DNA of 64,000 nt from assembly GCF_021283545.2 (NCBI RefSeq), contig NZ_CP128540.1, positions 3,321,501-3,385,500 on the forward strand, in the 5' to 3' direction. The translations under genes and the position numbers were made by a program. Below are positions 18,871-28,817 of this stretch, one piece after another; position 1 is the stretch's first letter, and the number at the start of each line of letters is the position of its first letter. Origin of the DNA: Pseudomonas alloputida (GTDB taxonomy: Bacteria; Pseudomonadota; Gammaproteobacteria; Pseudomonadales; Pseudomonadaceae). The notes beneath the pieces were generated by a model. It made no database searches. It saw only the letters and a program-made list of their open reading frames with translations, and was not told the origin of the DNA.

Positions 18871-20169
18871 ATGTCTCCGCGTTTGCTGGCCATGGCGCTG
18901 GCGCCCCTGCTCGGGCTGTTCATCATTGCCCTGGGCAACGGCTTCATGTCTTCCCTGACCACCCTGCGCCTGGGCGCCGCCGGTGAGTCTGCAACCACCA
19001 TTGGTATCGTCTCGTCGACCTACTTCATCGGCCTGACCCTCGGCGCCATCTTCAACGACCGGCTGATCCTGCGCATCGGCCACATCCGCGCCTACACCAG
19101 CTTCGCCTCGCTGATCGCCGTGACCATCCTGCTGCAAGGGTTGTTCTACGAGGTCACCTGGTGGTCGGTGCTACGCCTGATCAACGGCTGGGCCGCAGTG
19201 GGCGTGTTCCTGGTGATCGAAAGCTGGCTGTTGCTGGCCGGTGACGCAAAGATCCGCGGCCGCTTGCTGGCGCTGTACATGATCGCCTTCTACGGCGCCG
19301 GGGTGATCGCCCAGGCTGGCCTTGGCGAAATCACCCAGCTGGGCGATACCGCCCCGTTCATGCTGGCCGGCGTGCTGGCCGCCCTGTCGGTGTTGCCGAT
19401 CGTGATCCTGCCGCGGGTGTCGCCGCTGCTGGACCAAGTCGAACCCCTCAAGCCCCGCCAGTTGCTGGGCGTGGCACCGTCGGGCCTGGTCGGCTGCTTC
19501 GGCTCGGGTGTAGCGATTGCCGGCATTTATGCGCTACTGCCACTGTACTTGCAGCGCATCGGCCTGGAGGTGGGTGAGGTCGGCAACATGATGGCCTGGG
19601 TGATCCTTGGCGCGATGCTGCTGCAATACCCGGTCGGGCGCTGGTCCGACCGCAAGGACCGCCTCGATGTGCTGCTCGCGCTGGCCGCGTTGTGCGTTGT
19701 CCTGTCGCTTGTAACGGTGTTCCTGCCATCGGACTCGTTCCTGCTGCCGGCCATGCTGTTCCTGCTGGGTGGTGGCGTGTTCACCCTGTACCCGGTGGCG
19801 GTCAGCCATGCGGCCGACCGCGCGCCGTCCGATGCGCTGGTGCCGATGATCCAGGGCCTGCTGCTGATCAACTCGCTGGGCTCGGCCATGGCACCGGTGG
19901 CCATTTCGCCGATGATGACCGAGTTTGGCGAGGCTGGGCTGTTCTGGGCGTTTGCCGTGGTCAACCTGGCCATGGTGTGCTTCTTCATGTGGCGCCGCGG
20001 CAAGCGCCCGGCGGCAGAGCACCCGGCGCCGTTCACCGCTTCGACCACCTTCTCGCCAACCGGTGCCGAGTTGCGGGTGACCGAAGACCTGATGCATGCG
20101 GCGCAGGAGCATCCGCCGCTGGAGCCGGTCGAAACCCCGGCAACCGCACAGCGCTCGGAATCCTGTTGA
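18871..20169 (+). CDS. MFS transporter
   Basis: A major facilitator superfamily permease of 432 residues with 12 predicted helices, resembling the YcaD/UMF2 group. The conserved inter-helix motif is IFNDRLILRIGHIRAY and its second-half equivalent is GRWSDRKDRLD. The C-terminal ~45 residues are cytoplasmic and polar. ATG 18871, preceded by AGAGG, is preferred to the more upstream in-frame start, which would add a polar extension ahead of the first helix. Substrate unknown. Confidence 0.85.
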   Translation: MSPRLLAMALAPLLGLFIIALGNGFMSSLTTLRLGAAGESATTIGIVSSTYFIGLTLGAIFNDRLILRIGHIRAYTSFASLIAVTILLQGLFYEVTWWSVLRLINGWAAVGVFLVIESWLLLAGDAKIRGRLLALYMIAFYGAGVIAQAGLGEITQLGDTAPFMLAGVLAALSVLPIVILPRVSPLLDQVEPLKPRQLLGVAPSGLVGCFGSGVAIAGIYALLPLYLQRIGLEVGEVGNMMAWVILGAMLLQYPVGRWSDRKDRLDVLLALAALCVVLSLVTVFLPSDSFLLPAMLFLLGGGVFTLYPVAVSHAADRAPSDALVPMIQGLLLINSLGSAMAPVAISPMMTEFGEAGLFWAFAVVNLAMVCFFMWRRGKRPAAEHPAPFTASTTFSPTGAELRVTEDLMHAAQEHPPLEPVETPATAQRSESC

Positions 20170-20250
20170 TTGCCACTCGTCGCCCAGAAGGCACCCCGTC
20201 AGCAGCTGCCAGCCAAACGAATGACAGATCTTGCACAAAGGAGAAGTCCC

Positions 20251-20559
20251 ATGATCCGCATTCGCCCGCTGTCCCTGAGCCTGGCGCTGGCCCTGACCAG
20301 CCTCACCGGCGCTGCCTTCGCCGCCACCGACACCCATACCGACAGCCATCCGCAAACTGACCAATCCGGCGGCAAGACCGCCGGTGAAGGCAGCAGCGTC
20401 AACAGCCCCGGTAGCAGCAAAGGTAACGACAGCAGTGACACCGGCAGCAACGCCGATGCCGCCGACGGTGCCTCTGGCGGCTCCAACAGCACCGGCGAAG
20501 CCACCGGCTCTGGTGCCGGAGCCAGCGGAGGCACTGCCGAGGACCAGGACAGCCGCTGA
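20251..20559 (+). CDS. Low-complexity secreted protein (Ser/Gly/Asp-rich)
   Basis: A 102-residue protein with a clear signal peptide (cleavage after AAFA, about residue 24). The mature part is almost entirely S, G, N, D, A and T, with no hydrophobic core, so it is probably disordered in the periplasm or outside. A strong AGGAG ribosome site precedes ATG 20251. I do not recognise a family beyond small Pseudomonas hypothetical proteins of this composition. Confidence 0.75.
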   Translation: MIRIRPLSLSLALALTSLTGAAFAATDTHTDSHPQTDQSGGKTAGEGSSVNSPGSSKGNDSSDTGSNADAADGASGGSNSTGEATGSGAGASGGTAEDQDSR

Positions 20560-20607
20560 AGCAGACCTGGGCTAGACTGAGCCGTGACGCCCTGCCAAGG
20601 ATTGACC

Positions 20608-21159
20608 ATGCACCTCAGACACTGGCTGTTCGCTGCTTTGCTGCCCTGCACAGCGTTGGCCGCCGCAGGCGGCCAAGGCGCGATGTCGGTCAGTTCCTCG
20701 TCTTTCACTGATGGCGGCGTCATTGCCCTGCAACAGGTCGGCCAGGACCCGGCATGCGGTGCCGGTGAAGAGCGGACCCCGCAACTGAGCTGGGACAACC
20801 TGCCCGCAGGTACGCGGTCGCTGGCCCTGATCATGTTCGACCCGGACGGTGGCAAGGGTGTGGGTGTGGTGCACTGGGTGGCCTACAACATCGATCCCGA
20901 ACACGATGGGCTCAAGGAAGGCATGGCGGGGGTGAGCGGCCCCTACGTGACAGTGGGCCGCAACTCCCGTGGCACCCAGAGCTACCGCGGCCCCTGTCCA
21001 CCCGCCGGCGACAACCCCCATCATTACGCCCTGACCCTGATTGCCACCGACCTGCCCTTGGGTACCTTGCCCGAGGGGCTGGACCGCAGCGGCCTGCTGC
21101 AACTGCTGCAAGGCCACGCCCTAGGGGCGCAGAGCCTGGTCGGGCGCTACGGCCATTGA
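20608..21159 (+). CDS. YbhB/YbcL-family (PEBP-like) periplasmic protein
   Basis: A 183-residue protein of the phosphatidylethanolamine-binding/Raf-kinase-inhibitor-like family. A signal peptide lies at 1-19 (ALA). The ligand-pocket motifs are TPQLSWDNLPAGTRSLALIMFDPD and VHWVAYNI, then GPCPPAGDNPHHYALTLIA. The family binds small anionic ligands; the bacterial role is unclear. The 5' end follows the low-complexity gene by about 50 nt, so co-transcription is possible. Confidence 0.88.
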   Translation: MHLRHWLFAALLPCTALAAAGGQGAMSVSSSSFTDGGVIALQQVGQDPACGAGEERTPQLSWDNLPAGTRSLALIMFDPDGGKGVGVVHWVAYNIDPEHDGLKEGMAGVSGPYVTVGRNSRGTQSYRGPCPPAGDNPHHYALTLIATDLPLGTLPEGLDRSGLLQLLQGHALGAQSLVGRYGH

Positions 21160-21205
21160 ACCAGTCAGTACAAAAACAAATGATCGGCTCCATAGCATTT
21201 ATCCA

Positions 21206-21235
21206 TTGAATGGCCCGCACGAACTGAAGTAAGCT
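21206..21235 (+). promoter_or_regulatory. Candidate promoter of the DAHP-synthase leader transcript
   Basis: TTGAAT and TAAGCT are separated by 18 nt. The start would fall near 21242, just before the ribosome site (GGAGAG) of leader peptide 1. Both elements are moderate matches only. The position fits an attenuated transcript that begins directly with a leader peptide. Confidence 0.45.
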
Positions 21236-21259
21236 CGGGCTCATTCACTGGAGAGCAAC

Positions 21260-21379
21260 ATGCCGAAACACACCCGCAACCACGCCAACCACACCGGTCG
21301 CAGCCTGCGCCCTGTGCTGGCCGTTGCCGGCTGCGTGGCACCTGCCAGCTATTACTTTGGGTATTGGTTTAGCCACTAG
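21260..21379 (+). CDS. Aromatic-rich leader peptide 1 (39 aa)
   Basis: A 39-residue ORF with a good ribosome site (TGGAGAG, 7 nt spacing) that ends in SYYFGYWFSH. Of its last nine residues, three are Tyr, two Phe and one Trp. The codons for FGYWF form the 5' arm of an RNA hairpin, and an intrinsic terminator follows 57 nt after the stop. The next full gene is DAHP synthase, the first enzyme of aromatic amino-acid synthesis. This is the classical layout of a transcription-attenuation leader peptide. Function is inferred; the ORF, hairpins and codons are seen directly. Confidence 0.72.
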   Translation: MPKHTRNHANHTGRSLRPVLAVAGCVAPASYYFGYWFSH

Positions 21380-21474
21380 GCGCCGATACCCACCCGGCGT
21401 CCACCTTCGAGGGGCCGCCGAACATGAGAATACTCAAACCCCCGGTCGGCTTCCCGACCGGGGGTTTTGTTTTT
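21358..21474 (+). promoter_or_regulatory. Transcription attenuator (1:2 hairpin plus intrinsic terminator)
   Basis: Pause-type hairpin: 21358-21367 (TGGGTATTGG) pairs with 21383-21392 (CCGATACCCA), ten pairs including one G-U, with a 15-nt loop. The 5' arm is the Phe-Gly-Tyr-Trp codon run of leader 1. Terminator: 21436-21449 pairs perfectly over 14 bp with 21454-21467, followed by TGTTTTT. A competing antiterminator is not obvious; segments CCGA and CCGG at 21383-21397 could pair with CCGG and TCGG of the terminator 5' arm around a bulge. Confidence 0.65.
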
Positions 21475-21515
21475 CAGGCCTTTGACCAACACCGATTCAC
21501 TTTGAGGACAGATTC

Positions 21516-21665
21516 ATGAACTACGCCACTTATTACTACGCAAACACCTACGCCTGGCGATTTAGCCAATCCCGTTCGGGCCAGCCTGCCGCCTCCGATC
21601 GGTCTTCTACAGGTGGCAATGCAGCAGCCAATACGAACTCAACGATCTGTCGAACACCTCGATAG
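21516..21665 (+). CDS. Tyrosine-rich leader peptide 2 (49 aa)
   Basis: A second small ORF, downstream of the terminator and 48 nt before the DAHP-synthase start, with ribosome site TGAGGA. It begins MNYATYYYANTYAWRFSQ: five Tyr, one Trp and one Phe in the first 16 codons. The stretch TGG(CGA)TTTAGCCA also occurs at the end of leader 1 (TGGTTTAGCCA), suggesting that the two leaders are duplicates and that leader 2 has lost an early stop. It would be translated only in read-through transcripts. No terminator follows it, so any effect on aroF would be translational or by coupling. Confidence 0.55.
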   Translation: MNYATYYYANTYAWRFSQSRSGQPAASDRSSTGGNAAANTNSTICRTPR

Positions 21666-21713
21666 GGCCGACCATGCGGGCTTGAACCCGCTGTCCGCCC
21701 AGGGAAAAACGCC

Positions 21714-22775
21714 ATGCACGCTTCCAGCCTCGCCCTGCCCCTGACCCAGCCGCAAGCGGCCAACACCACTGTCAGCAGACGCCTGCCCAGCCCGCACCTG
21801 CTCAAGCAGCAGATGCCACTGCCCAGCGAACTGGCCCAGCAAGTCCAGGCCCATCGCCAGGCCATCCGCAACATCCTCGAAGGCCGCGACCCGCGCCTGC
21901 TGGTCATCGTCGGCCCCTGCTCGATTCATGACCCACGCTCGGCCCTGGAATACGCCGACCGCCTGGCCGCCCTTGGCCGCGAAGTCAACGACAAGCTGCT
22001 GCTGGTGATGCGCGCCTACGTCGAAAAACCGCGTACTACAGTGGGCTGGAAAGGCCTGGCCTACGACCCGCACCTCGATGGCAGTGACGACATGCACTCG
22101 GGTATCGCCTTGTCTCGCGGGCTGATGCTGAGCATGATCGAACGCGGCCTGCCGATCGCTACCGAGTTGCTGCAACCGATGGCCGCCGGTTACTTCGACG
22201 ACCTGTTGGCCTGGGCGGCGATCGGCGCACGCACCACCGAATCGCAAATCCACCGCGAAATGGTCAGTGGCCTGGAGCTGCCGGTCGGCTTCAAGAACGG
22301 TACGGACGGCGGCATCGCCATCGCCAGCGACGCCATGCGCAGCGCTGCCCACCCGCACCGCCACTTCGGTATGGATGCTCAGGGCCACCCGGCGATCATC
22401 GAGACCTTGGGCAACCCGGACACACACCTTGTACTGCGCGGCGGCCACAAAGGCCCGAACCATGATGCCAACAGCATCGCCATGGCCCGCCAGGCGTTGG
22501 CCAAGGCCGGTCTGCAGGCACGGATCATGGTCGATTGCAGCCACGCCAACAGCGGCAAGGACCCGGCGCGCCAGCCAGCGGTCTTCAATGATGTGCTGGA
22601 ACAGCGCCTGGCCGGCGACCGTTCGTTGGTCGGCGTCATGATCGAAGGGCACTTGTTCGATGGCTGCCAGGCGTTGGGCAAGGGCACACTGAAATACGGT
22701 GTGTCGATTACCGACGGCTGCCTGGGCTGGGCCTCGACCGAAACCCTGTTGCGTGAGGCGGCACAAAAACTGTAG
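21714..22775 (+). CDS. aroF: Class I DAHP synthase (3-deoxy-7-phosphoheptulonate synthase)
   Basis: It condenses phosphoenolpyruvate and erythrose 4-phosphate to DAHP, the first step of the shikimate pathway. The 353 residues match the AroF/G/H length. Visible motifs are VIVGPCSIHD (metal and PEP site), RAYVEKPRTTVGWKGL, GARTTESQIHREM, FKNGTDG, LRGGHKGPNHD and VDCSHANSGKDP. Which aromatic amino acid feeds back on it cannot be decided from sequence; the Tyr-heavy leaders suggest a Tyr/Phe response. Ribosome site AGGGA, 8 nt before ATG 21714. Confidence 0.95.
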   Translation: MHASSLALPLTQPQAANTTVSRRLPSPHLLKQQMPLPSELAQQVQAHRQAIRNILEGRDPRLLVIVGPCSIHDPRSALEYADRLAALGREVNDKLLLVMRAYVEKPRTTVGWKGLAYDPHLDGSDDMHSGIALSRGLMLSMIERGLPIATELLQPMAAGYFDDLLAWAAIGARTTESQIHREMVSGLELPVGFKNGTDGGIAIASDAMRSAAHPHRHFGMDAQGHPAIIETLGNPDTHLVLRGGHKGPNHDANSIAMARQALAKAGLQARIMVDCSHANSGKDPARQPAVFNDVLEQRLAGDRSLVGVMIEGHLFDGCQALGKGTLKYGVSITDGCLGWASTETLLREAAQKL

Positions 22776-22855
22776 GCCAATGGTTGCAAGCCTGGCGAGA
22801 CATACCCCGGACAAGTGCGCTAGGCTTGCCTTTTTACCCCCAAGGAGCAGTACCC

Positions 22856-23137
22856 ATGGCCCGTGCAACCGCCCGCCACATTCTGGTCAGCAGCGAAGAC
22901 AAGTGCAACGAACTCAAAGCCCAGATCGAAGCAGGCGCCGACTTCGCTGAAATCGCCAAAGCCAACTCCACCTGCCCGTCCAGCCGTCAGGGCGGTGACC
23001 TGGGCTCGTTCGGCCCAGGCCAGATGGTCAAGGAATTCGACACCGTGGTCTTCAGCGCACCGGTCAACACCGTGCAAGGCCCGGTGAAGACCCAGTTCGG
23101 CTACCACCTGCTGGAAGTGACCAGCCGCCAGGACTGA
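22856..23137 (+). CDS. ppiC: Single-domain parvulin peptidyl-prolyl isomerase (PpiC)
   Basis: A 93-residue cytoplasmic parvulin (rotamase) that catalyses cis-trans isomerisation of prolyl bonds. Family motifs are ARHILV at the start, CPS..GGDLGSFGPGQMV in the middle and TQFGYHLLEV at the end. There is no signal peptide or chaperone domain. ATG 22856 follows AAGGAG. A close paralogue of nearly the same size lies at 33673. Confidence 0.93.
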   Translation: MARATARHILVSSEDKCNELKAQIEAGADFAEIAKANSTCPSSRQGGDLGSFGPGQMVKEFDTVVFSAPVNTVQGPVKTQFGYHLLEVTSRQD

Positions 23138-23150
23138 TTCACCCCTCCCG

Positions 23151-25079
23151 GTGATCAGCCCCCCTGTGGGAGCGGGTTTACCCGCGAAGAGGCCAGACCA
23201 GACAACCTCGTTGCCTGCTCCGACGCATTCGCGGGTAAACCCGCTCCCACAAGTATTGTGGGGGCTTGTATTTTCGTGCATAGGCTTTACGGTCCAGGCC
23301 GCTCCCACCCACGCCCTTACGGTCTACGGTGAAGCCCCCCGCTACGCCGCCAGCTTCCGGCATTTCGACTATGTAAACCCCTCCGCCCCCAAGGGCGGCA
23401 TCTTGCGCCGTTCGGCCATCGAGATCGGCCAGTTCGACCACATCCTCCCCTATATCGACAAAGGCATCGGTGTCAGCGAAGTCGATGGCCTGCTGTACGC
23501 GCCACTGGCGGTACGCTCTTACGATGAACCCTATACCGTTTACGGCCTGATCGCCCGGCGCATGGAGCGCGGCCCCAATGATGAGTGGCTGCGTTTCGAC
23601 ATCGACCCACGCGCCACCTTCGCCGATGGCAGGCCGGTGCGCGCCGAAGACGTGCGTTTCACCTTCGACCTGCTGATGAGCAAGGGCAGCCTGAAGTACC
23701 GGACCCAGTTCGCCGACGTGGCCCGCGTGACCGTAGAACGCCTGCACAGCGTGCGATTCGACTTGAAGCCCGAGCACGGCCGCACCCTGGCGCTGGACCT
23801 CGCCAGCCTGCCGGTAATGCCCGAGCACGACCTGCAGCAGCGCGACTTTGCCAACGGTGCCGGCTTCGACAAGCCAGTCGGCAGCGGGCCATACCGCATT
23901 GGGCGCATCGACAACGGCCGCAGCATCACCTTCGAACGCGACCCGGCATGGTGGGCACGTGACCTGCCCGCCAGCCGTGGCCGCTACAATTTCGACAAAC
24001 TGCGCATCGAGTACTTCGGCGACACCGAAGTGGCGCGCCAGGTACTCAAAGGCGGTGGCTACGACTACAACCGCGAGTTCTCCGCCACGGCCTACACCTT
24101 GGGCTACAACGGTGCGCAACTGGACGACGGCCGCCTGCAGCGCGCCCACCTGGGCCCGGCCAAACCGCAGGTGGCCCAGGGTTTCGTGTTCAACCTCGAC
24201 CAGCCGCAGTTCAAGGACCGCCGTGTGCGGCAGGCGCTGGGTATGTTATGGGACTTCGAGTGGAGCAACCGGCAGATGATGCGCAACCTGTACATCCGCC
24301 AGCAAAGCGTGTTCTCCAATACGCCGTTGGCCGCTCGCCAGTTGCCGGATGCGGGCGAGTTGAAGCTGCTCGCCCCCTTGCGCGGCCAAGTGCCAGATGA
24401 AGTGTTCACCACGGTGTTCACTGCCCCGGTCACCGATGGCTCGGGGATCATCCGTCAACAGCAGTTGCAGGCCCTGGCCCTGCTCGAACAAGCCGGCTGG
24501 CACCCCGAAGGCGACCGCCTGGTCAATAGCCAGGGCACGCCGCTGGCGTTCACGTTCCTCAATGGCCAGGCGGGCCTTGAACGCCTGCTGCTGCCGTGGA
24601 AGCGCAACCTGGCCCAGATCGGCGTGACCCTGAATATCCGCAACGTCGACTCGGCCCAGTACGTCAACCGGTTGATGGCGCGCGACTACGACATGATCGT
24701 CACCGGCTACCCGGTCACCCTGTCGCCGGGCGCCGAGTTGTACAACTACTTTGGTTCGGCGGCCGCTCACGACCCCGGCTCGAACAACCTGATGGTTTTG
24801 CAGGACCCGGCCGTAGACCACCTGATCGACGGCCTGGTCCGCGCCGACACCCAGGCCGACATGCTGCGCCACGCCCATGCCCTGGACCGCGTGCTGCAAT
24901 GGAATTACTACTGGATCCCCAACTATTACCCACCGGGCAGCTCCACCGTCTGGTGGAACCGCTTCGGCCTGCCCAAGGTCCAGGCCACCTATGACGAGGG
25001 CCTGGACACCTGGTGGGAGGTAAACCCTACCCCGCTGACCAACGCGCAGATGGCCGAACGCCGGAAGGCCTCGCCATGA
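23151..25079 (+). CDS. Oligopeptide-type ABC transporter substrate-binding protein (YejA-like; start uncertain)
   Basis: An SBP_bac_5-family periplasmic binding protein similar to E. coli YejA. Family features include [13 protein letters not shown] near the start, [20 protein letters not shown], and an ending in [15 protein letters not shown]. The mature protein begins after VQA at about residue 50 of the open frame. The start is unclear: GTG 23151 has no ribosome site, and the first ~34 residues would be translated REP sequence (GAGLPAKRP and similar). TTG 23256 would leave a very short signal peptide with no positive charge. The REPIN may have replaced the original N-terminus. It is followed directly by two permease genes. 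Confidence 0.82.
   Translation: MISPPVGAGLPAKRPDQTTSLPAPTHSRVNPLPQVLWGLVFSCIGFTVQAAPTHALTVYGEAPRYAASFRHFDYVNPSAPKGGILRRSAIEIGQFDHILPYIDKGIGVSEVDGLLYAPLAVRSYDEPYTVYGLIARRMERGPNDEWLRFDIDPRATFADGRPVRAEDVRFTFDLLMSKGSLKYRTQFADVARVTVERLHSVRFDLKPEHGRTLALDLASLPVMPEHDLQQRDFANGAGFDKPVGSGPYRIGRIDNGRSITFERDPAWWARDLPASRGRYNFDKLRIEYFGDTEVARQVLKGGGYDYNREFSATAYTLGYNGAQLDDGRLQRAHLGPAKPQVAQGFVFNLDQPQFKDRRVRQALGMLWDFEWSNRQMMRNLYIRQQSVFSNTPLAARQLPDAGELKLLAPLRGQVPDEVFTTVFTAPVTDGSGIIRQQQLQALALLEQAGWHPEGDRLVNSQGTPLAFTFLNGQAGLERLLLPWKRNLAQIGVTLNIRNVDSAQYVNRLMARDYDMIVTGYPVTLSPGAELYNYFGSAAAHDPGSNNLMVLQDPAVDHLIDGLVRADTQADMLRHAHALDRVLQWNYYWIPNYYPPGSSTVWWNRFGLPKVQATYDEGLDTWWEVNPTPLTNAQMAERRKASP
23164..23253. repeat. REP pair (REPIN) of the P. 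putida type
   Basis: Two inverted copies of the P. putida-group extragenic palindrome: 23164-23188 (core GGGAGCGGGTTTACCCGCG) and 23228-23253 (core CGCGGGTAAACCCGCTCCC), with a 39-nt spacer. Head-to-head pairs of this kind are mobilised as a unit by RAYT transposases. The second copy ends 3 nt before the most downstream possible start (TTG 23256) of the solute-binding-protein gene. Confidence 0.88.
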
Positions 25080-26134
25080 CCGCTTATATCCTGCGCCGTC
25101 TGTTGCTGATCATCCCGACGCTGCTGGCAATCCTGCTGGTCAATTTCGCCATCGTCCAGGCCGCGCCGGGTGGCCCGGTGGAACAAGCCGTGGCGCGCCT
25201 GCAGGGCCTCGGTGGCGGCGCACCCGGCGCGCGAGCCGAAGTGGTCCATGGCGAATCCCGGGCCACACGCGGCCTGGACCCGAAACTGATCGAAGAAATC
25301 AAGCGCCAGTATGGCTTCGACAAATCCGCCCCCGAGCGGCTTTGGTTGATGCTCGGCCAATATGCCCGGCTGGACTTTGGCAACAGCTTCTTCCGCGGCG
25401 CCAAAGTCACCGACCTGATTCTCGACAAGTTGCCGGTCACCCTGTCGCTGGGCTTCTGGGCCACGCTGATCACCTACCTGGTGTCTATCCCGCTGGGCAT
25501 CCGCAAGGCGATGCGCCACGGCAGCCGCTTCGATGCCTGGAGCAGCGCGTTGATCGTGATCGGTTACGCCCTGCCTTCGTTCCTGTTCGCCCTGCTGCTG
25601 ATCGTCCTGTTTGCCGGCGGCACTTCGCTCAACTGGTTCCCGGTGCGCGGCCTGGTCTCGGACAATTTCGACGAGCTCAGCCTGCTGGGCAAGGTCGCCG
25701 ACTACTTCTGGCACCTGGTGCTGCCGGTTGCGGCCCTGGTGATCGGTGGGTTCGCCACCCTCACGCTGTTGACCAAGAATGCCTTCCTCGACGAGGTTTC
25801 CCGCCAATACGTGGTCACTGCCCGGGCCAAGGGCCTCAGCGAACGCCGCGTGCTGTATGGCCATGTGTTGCGCAACGCCATGCTGCTGGTGGTGGCCGGG
25901 CTGCCACAGGCGCTGATCACCGTGTTCTTTGCCGGCTCGTTGCTGATCGAGGTGATCTTCTCGCTCGATGGCCTGGGCCGCATGAGCTATGAGGCCGCCG
26001 TGTCGCGGGATTACCCAGTGGTGTTCGGCACGCTGTTCATCTTTACCCTGGCGGGCCTGCTGATTCGCCTGATCGGTGACCTGTCTTACACCCTGCTCGA
26101 CCCGCGCATCGACTTCGATACGAGGGCGCACTGA
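25076..26134 (+). CDS. yejB: ABC transporter permease, YejB-like
   Basis: A 352-residue inner-membrane permease of the DppB/OppB type with about six helices. The coupling EAA-like loop is near [36 protein letters not shown]. The N-terminal signature is [34 protein letters not shown]. It forms a heterodimer with the next gene product for uptake of peptide-like substrates. The start overlaps the binding-protein stop (ATGA). Confidence 0.9.
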   Translation: MTAYILRRLLLIIPTLLAILLVNFAIVQAAPGGPVEQAVARLQGLGGGAPGARAEVVHGESRATRGLDPKLIEEIKRQYGFDKSAPERLWLMLGQYARLDFGNSFFRGAKVTDLILDKLPVTLSLGFWATLITYLVSIPLGIRKAMRHGSRFDAWSSALIVIGYALPSFLFALLLIVLFAGGTSLNWFPVRGLVSDNFDELSLLGKVADYFWHLVLPVAALVIGGFATLTLLTKNAFLDEVSRQYVVTARAKGLSERRVLYGHVLRNAMLLVVAGLPQALITVFFAGSLLIEVIFSLDGLGRMSYEAAVSRDYPVVFGTLFIFTLAGLLIRLIGDLSYTLLDPRIDFDTRAH

Positions 26135-27150
26135 TGCTATCGCCCCTGTCGCGCCGTCGCCTGCAACGTTTTCGCCGCCACCGCCTGGGCTGGGTGTCGC
26201 TGTGGTTGTTTGCCGGCCTTCTGCTGCTCAGCCTTTGCGCCGAACTGGTGGCCAACGACAAGCCACTGCTGCTGGGCTACAAGGGCAATGTGTACGTTCC
26301 GGCGCTAAAACGCTACACCGAGCAGCAGTTCGGCGGGCAACTGCCGTTTCAGCCCGACTACCGCAGCGCCTATGTGCGCCAACTGATCGCTGAACAGGGT
26401 GGCTGGATGCTGTTCGCACCTATCCCGTTCAGTGCCGACACACCTAATTACGACCTGCAGGTGCCCACCCCCAGCCCGCCCAGCGCCAGCAACTGGCTAG
26501 GCACCGACGACCAAGGCCGTGACGTGCTGGCGCGGGTGCTTTATGGCACGCGGGTATCGCTGCTGTTCGCCTTTGCCCTGACCGTGGTCAGTGTGCTCAT
26601 TGGCGTGGCGGCGGGCGCCCTGCAAGGCTACCACGGGGGCTGGGTCGACCTGTTCGGCCAGCGCTTGCTGGAAGTATGGTCGGGGTTGCCAGTGTTGTAT
26701 CTGTTGATCATCCTCAGCGGTTTCGTCGAGCCGGATTTCTGGTGGCTGCTGGGGATCATGGCGCTGTTCTCCTGGCTGACCCTGGTCGACGTCGTGCGCG
26801 CCGAGTTCCTGCGTGGGCGCAACCTGGAGTATGTAAAGGCAGCGCGGGCGTTGGGGTTACCGGACAGTCAGGTGATGTTGCGGCATATCTTGCCCAATGC
26901 CATGAATGCCACGCTGACCTATGTGCCGTTCATGCTGACCGGGGCGATCACCACACTGACCGCGCTGGACTTTCTGGGCTTTGGCATGCCAGCGGGCAGC
27001 GCCTCGCTGGGCGAGCTGGTGACCCAGGGCAAGCAGCACCTGGAGGCACCGTGGTTGGGCTTTACCGCGTTCTTTGCACTGGCGGTGATCTTGTCACTGC
27101 TGGTGTTTATCGGGGATGCCTTGCGTGAGGCGTTTGACCCCCGACGATGA
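26134..27150 (+). CDS. yejE: ABC transporter permease, YejE-like
   Basis: The partner permease, 338 residues, DppC/OppC type. The N-terminus (SPLSRRRLQRFRRHRLGWVSLWLF) and the motif GTDDQGRDVLARVLYGTRVSLLFA are diagnostic. It shares bases with the yejB stop (TGATG). In E. coli the next gene is the ATPase yejF, but here the next gene is a sigma-54 regulator and no ABC ATPase of this class occurs in the window. The transporter must borrow an ATPase encoded elsewhere or be incomplete. Confidence 0.9.
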   Translation: MLSPLSRRRLQRFRRHRLGWVSLWLFAGLLLLSLCAELVANDKPLLLGYKGNVYVPALKRYTEQQFGGQLPFQPDYRSAYVRQLIAEQGGWMLFAPIPFSADTPNYDLQVPTPSPPSASNWLGTDDQGRDVLARVLYGTRVSLLFAFALTVVSVLIGVAAGALQGYHGGWVDLFGQRLLEVWSGLPVLYLLIILSGFVEPDFWWLLGIMALFSWLTLVDVVRAEFLRGRNLEYVKAARALGLPDSQVMLRHILPNAMNATLTYVPFMLTGAITTLTALDFLGFGMPAGSASLGELVTQGKQHLEAPWLGFTAFFALAVILSLLVFIGDALREAFDPRR

Positions 27151-27209
27151 GTTTTCAGGCCTGGCCTTTTCGCGGGCTTGTGCCAATACATGATTCAGGA
27201 TGTTCACCC

Positions 27210-28584
<1,375 letters not shown>

Positions 28585-28592
<8 letters not shown>

Positions 28593-28700
28593 TTGGAGAC
28601 TTTTGTTTCTGATTTGAGATTACCGCCAGAGCTGCGCCCTTTACCACAGGCAAGCCAGCGATGGGCTGTAAGGCAGCCCATGGCGTCTCTGATTGTAGAC
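28585..28700 (+). promoter_or_regulatory. Three upstream activator sites, consensus GTCTCTGATTGGAGAC
   Basis: Site 1 is at 28585-28600 (GTCTCTGATTGGAGAC, overlapping the regulator stop codon), site 2 at 28605-28620 (GTTTCTGATTTGAGAT) and site 3 at 28685-28700 (GTCTCTGATTGTAGAC). Each is an imperfect palindrome with GTCTC/GAGAC arms. The spacings of 20 and 80 nt put sites 1 and 2 on the same DNA face. Position and repetition fit enhancer sites for the sigma-54 activator encoded immediately upstream. Confidence 0.75.
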
Positions 28701-28751
28701 ACAGACTTCTAACAAAACCCTTTAACCCTTACAAATCAGCCAGTTACATAC

Positions 28752-28768
28752 TTGGCACGATTCCCGCT
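28752..28768 (+). promoter_or_regulatory. Sigma-54 (-24/-12) promoter
   Basis: TTGGCACGATTCCCGCT: invariant GG (28754-28755) and GC (28766-28767) separated by exactly 10 nt, in a TGGCAC-N5-xxGC context. The start would be about 28779, 39 nt before the permease ATG, with the nearest activator site about 85 nt upstream. The -12 element is CCGC rather than TTGC, which implies moderate strength. Confidence 0.75.
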
Positions 28769-28817
28769 ATCTCCTGCTCAACGATAAAAACAAGACTCAC
28801 CCAGGAGACCCACCCCG

